Part shown: positions 48,451 through 59,189 of the stretch, one piece after another
Numbering within the stretch: the first letter of the stretch is position 1
Layout: every line of letters starts with the position of its first letter
NCBI GenBank assembly: GCA_033297205.1
Contig: MU859204.1
Location: 1-64,000 of the forward strand
DNA: 64,000 nt
Direction: 5' to 3'
Source of the DNA: Pseudoneurospora amorphoporcata
Lineage: Eukaryota; Ascomycota; Sordariomycetes; Sordariales; Sordariaceae
Translations under genes and position numbers: made by a program
Notes under the pieces: generated by a model
What the model saw: only the letters and a program-made list of their open reading frames with translations
What the model was told of the DNA's origin: nothing
Database searches by the model: none

Positions 48451-49928
48451 CTACACTCTTCCTAAAATCCCCTGCGGTGTCGCCATCTTGCTTGCAACTG
48501 TCACAAGCCCACCGACAAGACACATGACACCGCTGAAGATGGACAGCTCGGAATATCCTCCATACACATCGATGAGCTTCCCGTTGATCGGAGGTCCAAT
48601 CAATACCGCAATCGAGCCCAACGCCATTCCCATACCGATATACGTTCCCAAATCTCTAGGATCTCTCGGACAGACCGTCAAAGCCGCAGACGCCCCCGAG
48701 ATGATCATCCCCGACGAAAACCCATGGACAACCGAGTACACGATCAACCCAGCCGTCGTCTCCGCCTTGTGAAGCAAAGAATGATGATCCTGCTCGCCAC
48801 TCCGCCTACCGCCAGCACATTCAATTTTCCCACCCGATCTGCCATAACCCCAGGAATAATGCGCCCAAAAGTCGACGCCGCATTGACGATAGCCAACAAC
48901 TAGCTAGTGTCGCATCCACCCCTCTCGAAACCGCATACGTCGGAATAAAAAACAACGGCGTCAACATCCCCAGAAACAAAAAGAATATCGCAACCACCAA
49001 CATCACAAAGTCCTTTTGCTTCAACGCCTTCGCCAGAAAGGAACTCGTCGTCCGCGGCGGTAGACGTGGTTTAATCGCCAAACTTGCGAATCCCAAAAGG
49101 GGCAACATCACGAACCCGATGACCCTGACTGACCACCCAAAGCCCAGCTTGCCCCCATGCCCATCATCACCAACATGGCCAGAACCACCACCACCACCAC
49201 CACCACCACCACCACCACCACCATTCAACAACCTCCCCAACACAATCGGCACAACCACCCCGCCCACCGAACTCCCACTAACCGCCAGTCCCAGCGCCGC
49301 TGCCCGTCTCTTCTCAAACCACTGCGTCACCGCCGCCATCGCCGGAAACATCAACAATCCCATAGCAACCCCATTCAAAACCCCCTGCGCCAGCATCAGT
49401 TGCCAGTAGGTTTTACCGAGACTAGTCATCATGACTGCAAATATCATCGACACAGCGCCTGGACGGACGGTAGCAGAGGCACCGTACCGGTCGAAGAGAG
49501 GGCCGGCGAAGAGGCCGGTGAAGAAGGAGAAAGGATTGGAGGGAGCCGACCCAGGCTATTTTTGAGGAGGACATCGAGGCGGTGTGGGTGTGGGAGGAGG
49601 AGAGGGGAGAATGGGGGGAGAGGAGGTGGTATTGTTCGTAAACGCCAAAGGCGTTGGAGTAGCCGAGGGCGCAAAAGAAGATGAAGGCGGAGGCGGCGGC
49701 GACGAGCCAGGCGCGGGGACCGCCGTCGGGGGCGGGGGAGATGTCGTTGAGGTGAGCATCTGGGTCGGAGTCGGAGTTAGACGAGGTGATGGGGTAATGA
49801 TTGGGGTTGGCGTCTTTCTCGGTGTTGTTGCCGGTGTCGAGGCCGGTGGAAGGTGGGGAGGAGGGGTGTTTGTCTGTTAAGGCGATAGACTGCCGAGGGG
49901 CTGTGGAGTGAAGAGGTAGGTTTGACAT
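48451..49928 (-). pseudogene. Broken monocarboxylate-transporter-like MFS gene
   Basis: An intronless member of the fungal monocarboxylate porter (MCT/SLC16-like) group. It starts at 49928; after an 85-residue Ser/Asp/Pro-rich tail comes the family signature PDGGPRAWLVAAASAFIFFC, then KIAWVGSLQSF. The remaining helices are all present but in shifted frames. About +1 base near 49523-49530 is followed by FFTGLFAGPLFDRYG. A loss of one base near 48898-48902 interrupts GVDATLAS, and another single-base loss near 48775-48780 interrupts IIILC before HKAETTAGLIVYSV. The last part runs to the stop at 48451. No introns explain the shifts because conserved family sequence continues directly across each junction. 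There are no in-frame stops within the three coherent frames. A GGT-repeat encodes about 13 Gly in the central loop. It is either a pseudogene or misread here; other genes in the window show no such lesions. Confidence 0.82.
49184..49223 (-). repeat. GGT/GGN trinucleotide repeat coding poly-Gly in the broken transporter
   Basis: About thirteen tandem ACC units on the + strand read as poly-glycine on the minus strand, placed in the central cytosolic loop after VVPIVLGRLLN. Such repeats vary by slippage. Confidence 0.9.
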
Positions 49929-50523
49929 GCTGAAGTTAACTTGGAAGTGTATTTGGTGTTCCGTTAAGTGAGTGTCAAAATTGATTCACACGGTTCGTAG
50001 AGAATTCTTTCGGTTGCCATGGCTTCCATATGGCTTGGGTGTCAGTCTATATATATATCAATCTCGGTACCCACCCACCGCAACTGACTGGTAGTTCCGC
50101 TTTAAATATGAAGTAATTCGGAGATGTAGCGTACCATCACCAACCTGCCCGATCTGTTGGTTGTCTGAAGGAGTGAGGACTCGTCAGATATTCGGAGCTT
50201 CTCTCGGACTCGGAGCAGCGAGCCAATCACACTCCGGTCATTGGTGTAAGCTCGGAGTATGGCGGGCGACAGAGACAAAGGACGGATTCCATACAGACTG
50301 ATTCCTTCGGACTGCTTGCTGACAGTACTGCTTCTCTTCCTTTCAATTACCATTTTCTTGTCTTCCCCGTAGATCGGTGTCTCTGCCGAGAATATACTGC
50401 GGGTACCGTTGTTTTGCGTTGTCAAGCTACATCAACCTTGCTCAATCGGATTTCACTTTCGGAGCGGGCCTGACTTACACGGAGACGACTTACACGACTT
50501 TCGGAGGACAGTGCTTGTTAGTC
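49929..50523. promoter_or_regulatory. Divergent promoter interval of the broken transporter and regulator pair
   Basis: 595 bp between the start codons of the minus-strand transporter and the plus-strand regulator. Short direct and inverted CGGAG/CTCCG-like words appear around 50190-50265 and 50458-50507, for example ATTCGGAG, CTCGGAGC, CTCCGG and TCGGAG. CGG-type words are the usual half-sites of Zn2Cys6 factors, so self- and transporter-regulation is conceivable, but binding is not shown. Confidence 0.45.
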
Positions 50524-53128
50524 ATGGCGGAGCCCGAACGTCGACCCCTGAGGTTACGGCCACAAGTGTAAGTGCTTCAATTCATCCCGTCCGGTGATAA
50601 CGGTTATGTAGGACGTGAGGCTAATTGATCCAGATCGTGTGCTCTTTGCCGGAGGCGTAAAGTCCGGTGCAATCGGGAGACACCCTGCAGCAACTGTATT
50701 CGCTCCAAGAACATCCATGGCTGCGTGTATCAGGTCCATCCGCTTCCTCAACAATTGCCACCACAAAGGCCACGTCCGCTCGCTGCCTGTGATACTCCCA
50801 AAGACAGTCAAGCCCAGAGCCTTGTCCGGCCGGGTCCAGTAGTCCGGTCCGTTCCGGGTCCAGGGGCAGGTTCTTTCGTCACACTACCGCCGTTTCCTAC
50901 CCCGTCAGCCAGCGGAACATCAACTGTTGTCTCGGGCCATTCCTCAAAAGCTCCGTCCTGCGTTGATGCCTCGAGCTCAACGCACCCATCTGCCGCAACG
51001 AATCAACTGACGACTTTACCTGTAGTCTCTAGTTCGGATCCCAATGTACTGAGGGGCAGAATTCGGGAGCTTGAGGAACAGTTGTCCAAAGCAACATTTT
51101 CACGGTCTTCAAACCCGAAAGCTCCTTCAAGTCCAACAGCCACACACGAGTCTTCTCTTGCAGGAACGTTCATTACTCAGGCAGCCAGTACCTCCCGGAT
51201 CGTCAATGTTTTCCACAAAAGCCGTCTGTTCGGCCAGAGCCATTGGCTAAATGGAGTTATCTTGGTGAGTGAAACCCCTTGAAAGATGTCCGTTTGCCCC
51301 TGTTACCGCTCTGCAAGCACTTGTTGACCACAAAGCCCAACACAGTTGTTAGATATTTTCAAGACGTTCGAGCCCGTGGTCCGCAATGGCACCGCAAATA
51401 AGTCCATGGCAGGCGTGGCAAAGTGCAAAGCTTTCGCCCGAGTCATTAAGGCCCAACGGACTCCGCCATGGCCGACCATACCAACTCGTGATCTGCCGCC
51501 AAGGGAGATTGCCGGCTAACTGATGGACTGTTATCTCAGGACTTTTGAGTCCTTATACAGGGTCCTGCACATTCCCACTTTCAAGACAGACTATGAGGCG
51601 CTCTGGGAATCAGTGTCGGGGCATCCGCATGCGGATCAACAGCCGCAGCGTGTCGATACGGCCTTCCTGGTCCAAGTCAAGCTCGTGCTTGCCATTGGCG
51701 CCACCGTTTACGACCAAGACTTTTCTCTCCGCCTCTCTGCCATCCGCTGGGTGTATGAAGCGCACACATTCACCTCGGAACCAGAGTTCAAGTCCCGATT
51801 GAATATCAGGTCACTACAAACCGATATCCTGCTATTGCTAGCGCGTGAAACGGCCGGTCTGGGTGGAAATCTGATCTGAATCTCGGCGGGTTCCTTGCTG
51901 AGGACTGCGGTGTACATGGGTTTGCACAGGGACCCGACGCCCCTCCCGAGGAGAACAATCTTTGCCGCCGAAATGCACCGGCGGCTGTGGAATACCGTGC
52001 TTGAGCTAATGGTGTCGTATAGTATGAATGCCGGAGCACCGCCGACGATATCGCTCGATGACTATGGCACAGAGCCGCCGGGTAACTACCACGACGAACA
52101 GCTTGTGGAAACTCCTGCAGACGATGGGAGCGACCTTTCACCCGCAGCGGCGCAACCGGAAAGTGAGTTTACACAAACGTCCGTTGCAATCGCCATGCGG
52201 AAGATCCTTCCCATCAGGCTTGCCATCGCAAAACTTCTGAACGACCTCAGATCGACTCGTCGCCAGGGCGATATGGCATCTGCATACCATGAATCATTAA
52301 AGCTCGATACGGATCTGAGAGCAGCATATCGAACCCTCACTCGAACCCTTCAAGTGCTTTCTCGCAACTTAAACGAGGGTTGCTGGCCGGGATCATCGTC
52401 ATCCGCTCTGCTCTTCCCAATTCATTGATCTCGTCATCAACCGTGACCTCTCTGCCCTTCACATTCCCTTCTACAGCGCCGCGCTTCACGAAGCTGCCTA
52501 CGCTTTCTCGCGGAAAGTCGTCGTTGAATACTGCTTCAAGATCTGGCGTACCGTCAACTCTTCGCCAACTTCCCCTTCATCGGCAGATGCCGCTCGGCAA
52601 GATGCCGACCCCCGAAGAGCTACCAATCAAGACAACTGCCGGCTGGCTTCTCACGGTGCAGGCTTCTGCCGCAACGCAGATATCCAAGTAAGCATGCTCC
52701 TCCTCGGCGAGCTGCGCGCCCAGCTCAGGGAAGAAGCCGAAACAAGTCTTTCTCTGGTGAATCGATCACTGCTGCGGCCTGATCTGCTCGCTATGGTAAC
52801 CGAGGCCAAGGACTGGGCCATGCGCAATATCAACGCGGGCGAGACCAACGTGAAGGGTTACCTGTTTGCTAGTATGGTGTCGGCACAGATTGAAGGGATG
52901 AAGAAAGGCCAGAAAGGAGAGGAGGCACTTGCGCAGATGCTGGTGAAGGCAGCGGATGAGGTTGTGGATAAGTGTGTGCCGCTTCTGGAGGAGATGTTGG
53001 AGAGGGAGACGAGGGTGAGGATGGCGAGCGGTGGAGAGATTGATTCTGGGCAAACGCAAAGGCGAGAATGTGGCCAAGGAGAAGCAGGAGAGGGAATGGT
53101 GTCACAACAACAACAACAACAACAATAG
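50524..53128 (+). pseudogene. Broken Zn2Cys6 transcription factor gene
   Basis: Exons 50524-50567, 50634-51264 and 51346-53128 (introns 66 and 81 nt). The zinc cluster is intact: CALCRRRKVRCNRETPC followed by SNC and a last Cys, spacing CX2CX6CX5CX2CX8C. A coiled stretch (NVLRGRIRELEEQLSK) follows, and then the fungal_trans middle domain (LYRVLHIPTFKTDYEALW, then LLRTAVYMGLHRDP). The reading frame is cut three times: TAA at 51517-51519 after REIAG, TGA at 51877-51879 where relatives have Trp before ISAGSLL, and an extra base near the CCC at 52416-52418, after which FIDLVINRDLSALHIPFY resumes in another frame. The protein ends in poly-Gln coded by CAA repeats. As it stands a truncated product of about 280 residues holding only the DNA-binding domain could be made. 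It lies head to head with the broken transporter, a layout typical of a regulator and its target permease. Confidence 0.82.
53104..53126 (+). repeat. CAA trinucleotide repeat at the 3' end of the broken regulator
   Basis: A short run of CAA codons coding for glutamine just before the TAG at 53126-53128. Confidence 0.8.
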
Positions 53129-54236
53129 TTTGAAGCAGATGGTTTGGCTATTACTCCCGAATCAGAATGGGCACTGGGAATAATAGGTGACAGGGATATG
53201 TTGGTGAGTGTCCTGCCCTTGATGATGTATTGGTCACCCTGCTAATGAGTTGACGCCTGTGGACTGCAGATGTTGGATGCTCAACATATTGGCGACTTTG
53301 GAGATATCGCTGAACCGATGAATTGGGCGCTCACCGGAGCCACGCCATTCAGTGCAGTTGGGCCATTCATCTGGTAGGGTGAGTGACGGTGAAGAGACTT
53401 TGGGATGATGAGAATGAGGTTTGGCTGTTTGATGTTGACAGAAGCGAGTTGATGTTTCGTCCAAGCTTCGGCGGTCTGGGCTGATGGCACGCGAGACCCC
53501 GTTTGTACCCAAGATCCATTGTGTTACATTGTACCCTAACCCTCAATCCCAATCCATTGTGTCCTCTATATGTGACGCGCACCCTGCCCTGTTCCTGACC
53601 AAGTTCCTTCCCTGTCAGATCACTGCGCCTTCTACCCACAAAAGTGAAGCCCCATGACGCTACCAGACCAAAATGCCCGTTTGGAAATCTTCAGGTGAAA
53701 GTCGCCTTGGTCAGCAGCAGCCGCGATGCCAAGACTTGACGATGAAGTGTACGTACCCGCTTTCCCATCTGGGCATCCAGAATGGGAACGACGACCGAGA
53801 CTCCAACTATAAAAGCTGTTCTTGCCAAACTTGGGCCGAGGCTTGTCTCCAGATCCCAAGCTCTGAAATCGTTTTTTTCTCGTCAGTATCCTGGAATTTC
53901 TGGGTTCATCCTCCGTCTCCTCTTGTTCTCCCAAAACATTTCAACGTCGATATCTCCTAATCCGCCTTGCATCTCTTTATCATCATTAACCCTCTGGATC
54001 ACAGTCGACTTTGGCTATACGATATCGAAACCACCGCCAAATACCCAGAAACTAGACTTTCTGACTATCCTCCCGAAAACGTCGAGAAGGATTTCATCGG
54101 ATACTCGAGGGCGGTCTTCGTGACGAACTGATAACAAAAATTTGTTGGCTTGTTGCTTGCCTCAGCTCAGGTGTCCCCAGGCTTATCAACTTGACAAACA
54201 CCACAAGACAGACCCAATAGCCACTCTACAGCAAAC
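53129..54236. other. Intergenic region upstream of the PAF-acetylhydrolase-like gene
   Basis: About 1.1 kb. An open frame from 53673 has a weak possible splice donor (GTACGT, 53751) but no domain, so I do not call a gene. The right end is the likely leader of the lipase gene. Confidence 0.5.
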
Positions 54237-56129
54237 ATGGGGTTGTCCTCATTCCTGCCGAGCATTGTTCCGGCATTTCCAGAGTATACAGGGCCCTACA
54301 AAGTGGGCGCTGTAGACGTCGAAATCCCAATAGCGGAGATTGGCTCTGTGAGCGCAACCCCAAACGAAGCTGATCACATCCACACCATTCAGTTCAGGAT
54401 ATACTATCCCGCTACCCCTGACACGAACAATGGGGGCATCACCTGGCTACCGCCTCCTCAGCGTCTTGCTGTTTGGGCTTATAGCCAGTTTCTTGGGCTG
54501 GGTTCCAGAGTCGCATCCGTTCTATCGTCAGTATCCCATCACCGTTATCACTACAAATGAGACTTGGCTGACTTTGTTTTCAGATTCCTGCCCAGGCATC
54601 TTCATTACATCAAAATTCCGGTTCACGCAAATGCTACGCTCTTACCTCCTCAGTCGGCCGGCACTCCGCAAGCTCGATGGCCAACGGTTCTCTTCTCTCA
54701 CGGTCTTGGCGGTAGCCGGAATGCCTACAGTCATGTTGCCGGATCTCTAGCGTCTCATGGTATGGTGGTGTTCTGTCCCGAGCATCGAGACGCCAGCGCA
54801 GCCATATCCGTTATCCGCGATCCCAAAGACCCCAAGGCGTCGCGTATCGTACCCTGTCTTGCCATCGAGCACGTCCATACACCCGAGGTTTGGGCCAAGC
54901 GTGAGACTCAGATCCGAATCCGCGCATGGGAAATAGGACTTCTCATGGAAGCAATTCACCGCATCGACCTTGGCGACAACGATATCATCAAGGCCAACCT
55001 CAGCACCCCGAGTCCCACCCCGCTGTCGGCTCTGTATCAGTTTACTGGACGACTTGATGTGCATGAGCCTGGCAAGATGATCTTTGGCGGCCACTCCTTC
55101 GGCGCCGCTACCGTAGTTCAGGTGGTCAAGAGCACATACTATGTCGACCATCCAGACATCGCCAAGTGGCATAATCCTCTCTTCAGGCCAGTGGAGAACT
55201 CGGCCATCCGCCGCCAGGTCACCGAAAACACACCGACCTTCTTGCTCGATATGTGGTGCTTCCCTATCCTCTCGGTCGCATCCGCCCCTCTCTTCAACTT
55301 GCCGCTCCCCGCCTATTCTCCCACCGCTGCCTCTTCTGTCGGTGGCAACGGCATCCTGGCTATCGAATCCGAGGCATTCTACAAATGGAAAGAGAACATG
55401 CACAGCACAGCTCGGATTGTCTCACCCGATCCTTCGGCCAAGGTCGTTTCTCAGGCGGCGTTCGAGAGACCAGGTGCCAAGAAAGCGTTCATGAAGGTAG
55501 CAGCGACAAAGCTGAGCGAGCCTGGCCTTTTCTATGTCCAGAACAGTGCCCATCTCAATCAGAGCGACTTTGGTGTGCTGTTCCCGTGGGCAGTAAAGAA
55601 AATCTTTAAGGGAGAGCAGCCCGAGCGGATTCTTCGATTGAATGTGCGCGCTATTCTGCAGTTCCTGAGAGAGAATGGGGTCAGCGTAGCGAGGACCTGG
55701 TACGGTGATCTTGTGGAAGGCGGAACTGAGGAGAATCTTGAGTTCAAGAAGGAGAAGAAGGGCGTCGATGGCGGCATACACGAGGATAAAACCATTCTCG
55801 AAAAGAAACTTGCCACAGAAAAGGAGGGGGACGTCAAAGATGAAAAGAAGGGGGAGAAGAAAACGGCTGGGTCGATCAAGGCCTGGAGGTGGATCAACAT
55901 CATCGGTATGGGCGCAGAATCTAGTCCTAGTGAGGTTGAATTGCAGTCCGGTGAGACAACGGCCGAGAAGGCAGAGGAAGCTGAACGCGATGAGGAGGAA
56001 ATGGAAGGACAGATGGAGCCTGGAATGTACCATGATGAAGTTGCGGAGCCCGTGACGGCAGCAACTTTCCCTAGTGAGGGCATCACCAGGAATGCTCGCG
56101 CGGAAGTGGACGAGCGCACCACAGCTTAG
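54237..56129 (+). CDS. PAF-acetylhydrolase-like phospholipase A2, with charged C-terminal extension
   Basis: An alpha/beta-hydrolase that in relatives releases short or oxidised acyl groups from phospholipids such as platelet-activating factor. Exons 54237-54526 and 54584-56129 are joined by a 57-nt intron (donor GTCAGT), the only choice that keeps frame; the product is 611 aa. Family blocks are YKVGAVDVEIPI near the start, PTVLFSHGLGGSRNAYSHVA (oxyanion-hole side), FCPEHRDASA, and the nucleophile elbow GGHSFGAATVV with Ser268. NSAHLNQSDFGVLFPW supplies the likely catalytic His, and an Asp/Glu near ILAIESEAFYKW is the probable third member region. No signal peptide is evident, unlike human plasma PLA2G7, so an intracellular location is likely. 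Residues about 476-611 form a Lys/Glu-rich tail absent from the core family. Confidence 0.9.
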
Positions 56130-56797
56130 GACTGCCTTGTGATGTAAAGTTGGCTGGCTCGACTGGAATAGAAAGGAAAGGCTCAAAAGGTGGACATAGA
56201 ACCTAGGGATAGACAAAGCTTCCGCGAGGGAATCATTGATAGAGGTCAACCCTTCTGGCATACACTAAAGAATATTACACAACCCGTTCCTGAATCCATA
56301 TCAGAGCCTCTCTGAGTGGGCATCTTGGACTGTCACAGCCAGGGAAGGTGTTGCGCACATTGAAGTATGATGCAATGAATAACCGGAGGATGTTCTTGTA
56401 AGAATGACACTTCGGCAGGACGTGTCGGTGACGGGTTGAAGTCGGGAAAAGTGGGGTTGTGCCGGCGGAGGTGGTCCCGCAGATGCCGGCTTGTTGCCGG
56501 AGCACAAGCTCCACCCGGCTGGAGCTCTTGTGGGGCGGTTTCAGCGTCACATCCATTCGCTAGTGCGCTGCGTAGGTAGCAGCCGGGATGGGGGGCGCTT
56601 CGAGTTGACGGTGTCGTGCCATTGATCAACTTGACATCGAAACTTTCCCAGAAATTCAGCTTTTACCACCACACTGAACATCCAACAGCACTATTCGGCC
56701 CATTCATCCTGTTTTCATACGGCAGCACAACGAGACGAAATCCTGCCCCGCCAGGAGTGCCAATTACCAGCAAGTACACGATCATCAACCGTCCACA
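56130..56797. other. Intergenic region upstream of SAD1
   Basis: 668 bp with no coding signal. It holds the terminator of the lipase gene and the promoter and leader of the splicing-factor gene. Confidence 0.5.
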
Positions 56798-58483
56798 ATG
56801 TCGAACCTCAAACGCCCAGCGGAAGAGGCCTTCGACGCTGTGGAGGGCCTCTCGCCAGCTTTGAAGAAGTCCAGGATCGATGACTATAATAAGAGTCTTA
56901 CACCAGCAAGCGCGGTCGGAAATGGCGATGAAACACGCGAAGGATCAAACGAAGAGAAGGCGGAACAGACCAATGGCGAAAACAACAACAATAACAACGA
57001 AGTGAAAGACGAGGAGGATGACGACCTGGAGGCGGGCGAGGAGGAGGTCGACGAAAAGGCGCCAATCCGACAAGCCGCGCCAACAGAAGGCTACGACGAT
57101 CTCTACCTCGACACCATCGACCGCAACGTTCTCGACTTCGACTTCGAGAAGCTATGTTCCATCAGCCTGTCCAACATCAACGTGTACGCGTGCCTCGTAT
57201 GCGGCAAGTACTTCCAGGGTCGTGGCCCAAAATCGCACGCCTACTTCCACGCGCTTGAAGAGGGCCACCACGTGTACATCAACATGAGCACGCAAAAGGT
57301 CTACGTCCTACCGGAAGGCTACGAGGTGAAATCCAAATCGCTTGACGACATCAAGTACGTCTCGGACCCGCGCTACACGCGCCAGGAGGTGCTGGACCTG
57401 GACCGCAAACCGCACGTGTCGCGCACGCTTCTTGGGAAGGAATACGTCCCCGGGTTCGTGGGCATGAACAACATCAAGGAAAACGACTACCTCAACGTCA
57501 TAGTCCAAGCCCTCTCCCACGTTTCGCCCCTCCGCAACTTCTTCCTGCTGGAAGACTTCGCCAACGCCCCCGAACTTGTCAAGCGCACATCCATCCTCTT
57601 CCGCAAGATCTGGAACCCGCGCGCCTTCAAATCGCACGTCTCCCCCCACGAACTCCTCCAAGAAATCTCTCTGCGGTCCAATAAGAGATTCACCCTCACG
57701 CAACAATCCGACCCCGTCGAGTTCCTCTCCTGGTTCCTCAACCACCTGCACCTGGGGTTGGGCGGCTCCAAGACCAAGCCGCACTCCTCCGTCATCCAGC
57801 ACATCTTCCAGGGCAAACTCAAAGTCGAATCGCAAGCCATCACCGCGCGTGCCGACCAGGTGCACGACCGTTTACGGTTCGAAGAAGCCGCCGACGTTCA
57901 ATCGTCTGTTTCCCGCTTCTTGCTTCTTACCTTGGACCTGCCCCCGGCCCCGCTGTTCCAAGATGAACAAGAACGCAACATCATCCCCCAGGTCCCGCTC
58001 ACCACGATCCTAGCCAAGTACAACGGCGTAACGGCCCAAGAACTCAACGCTCAGCGCAAGCGGTACCGACTTCAACACCCTCTACCTCCCTTCTTGGTGT
58101 TCCACATCAAAAGATTCAGCAAAAACAAGTTCGTTTCCGAGCGAAACCCGACGATTGTGACCTTTGACGCGCGAAACCTGGACGTTTCGCCCTATGTGGA
58201 ACCGGATCCGAATTCTCAGCATCAACACGGGGAACCGATCTGGTATGATCTGGTAGCGAACGTGGTGCACGAGGCGGTTAGGAATAAGGAGGATGTGGCG
58301 GATAGTGTGGGGGAGGAGAGGAAGACGTGGAAGGTGCAGTTGCGGGATAAGGCGACGGATGAGTGGGTGGTGGCGCAGGATTTGTTTGTGGATAAGGTGC
58401 GGAGCGAGTTGTTGTATCTGAGTGAGAGTTATTTGCAGATTTGGGAGAGGAGAAGGGAACCTCCGACGGGTAAGGGCAAGTAG
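56798..58483 (+). CDS. SAD1: Pre-mRNA splicing factor Sad1/USP39 (tri-snRNP-associated, inactive ubiquitin hydrolase)
   Basis: A spliceosome protein that helps assemble or stabilise the U4/U6.U5 tri-snRNP. It is a single exon of 561 aa. An acidic N-terminal 100 residues precede a zf-UBP domain starting at about residue 115 (CLVCGKYFQGRG with C132 and C135, then HAYFHALEEGHHVYIN). The ubiquitin-hydrolase fold follows from about residue 219 (GFVGMNNIKENDYLNVIVQAL). In active enzymes the block would be GLxNxGNTCY; here the catalytic Cys position is Asp230, as in the known Sad1/USP39 group, so no protease activity is expected. The end of the fold (PPFLVFHIKRFSKNKFVSER) retains the KRF block, and DEWVVAQDLFVDKV closes the C-terminal part. 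The divergence from real deubiquitinases at this block is the main diagnostic. Confidence 0.95.
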   Translation: MSNLKRPAEEAFDAVEGLSPALKKSRIDDYNKSLTPASAVGNGDETREGSNEEKAEQTNGENNNNNNEVKDEEDDDLEAGEEEVDEKAPIRQAAPTEGYDDLYLDTIDRNVLDFDFEKLCSISLSNINVYACLVCGKYFQGRGPKSHAYFHALEEGHHVYINMSTQKVYVLPEGYEVKSKSLDDIKYVSDPRYTRQEVLDLDRKPHVSRTLLGKEYVPGFVGMNNIKENDYLNVIVQALSHVSPLRNFFLLEDFANAPELVKRTSILFRKIWNPRAFKSHVSPHELLQEISLRSNKRFTLTQQSDPVEFLSWFLNHLHLGLGGSKTKPHSSVIQHIFQGKLKVESQAITARADQVHDRLRFEEAADVQSSVSRFLLLTLDLPPAPLFQDEQERNIIPQVPLTTILAKYNGVTAQELNAQRKRYRLQHPLPPFLVFHIKRFSKNKFVSERNPTIVTFDARNLDVSPYVEPDPNSQHQHGEPIWYDLVANVVHEAVRNKEDVADSVGEERKTWKVQLRDKATDEWVVAQDLFVDKVRSELLYLSESYLQIWERRREPPTGKGK

Positions 58484-59189
58484 AAGGCGTGATGGTCGGA
58501 TCAGAGGTGGATAGGTAGGGGGAGGACGTCTGTACAAGACAGTTGATATTGAGCAATGGCTCTTGGATGAAAAAAATATAGTTAAAAAAAGCAAATCATA
58601 CCAAATGGGATGGAAAAGCATATACGCACTGTTCAAACTGTGTTTTTCTTTCGCCGTGAAGCCTGACCGGGAAATCAAGTGCTTACCCAGATATATGATA
58701 TGCCCTAAACATCACTACAGTTACATATGCTCAAGATTAATGAACCATACCGCCAACAAGCATGCATTGGTCATAAAGTTTCGCTTAGCATAGTCCATCG
58801 TCAAAATTCCACCGCATTTCATCCATCCGACCTTTAACCCCGTTTCAAACCCGCTATGGTCCCATCAAAATGATACGCCGTGCGGGTAAATCAAGTTCAA
58901 GTAAAAAGGCGCAGAAGAAGAAAGGGGGAAACTGCCGTTCCCAATCCAATGACCACCTCCTTTCCGCTTCAAGGAAAAGAGTTTCCCAAAACTGAATAAG
59001 GCATGCTTGCTGCTGCTTTTCCGTTTGGATACTGTACATATGTCTTGCTTCAAGGTAGGGCCGACGAGGCGCCTGACCTTATTACGCGCACTTAGCACGT
59101 CTTGTAACGGTATTGTCTTCAGCGTCACTAGATAGTGTGGATCGCCGCCCGGTGGGAAACTGATGGATAGACGTCGCGACCAACCCGAC
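58484..59189. other. Convergent intergenic spacer between SAD1 and eIF4E
   Basis: 706 bp between two 3' ends. It has AT-rich patches (for example 58570-58600) that suit 3' untranslated regions. No gene is visible. Confidence 0.5.

Noticed and set aside
48775..49530. Introns as an explanation for the frame changes in the transporter
   Set aside because: Conserved transporter residues continue directly across each junction, and no GT..AG pair could remove only the shifted base.
53673..53960. Possible small two-exon gene upstream of the lipase, with a GTACGT donor
   Set aside because: The translated pieces have no similarity to a family I know and the frame is not supported elsewhere.
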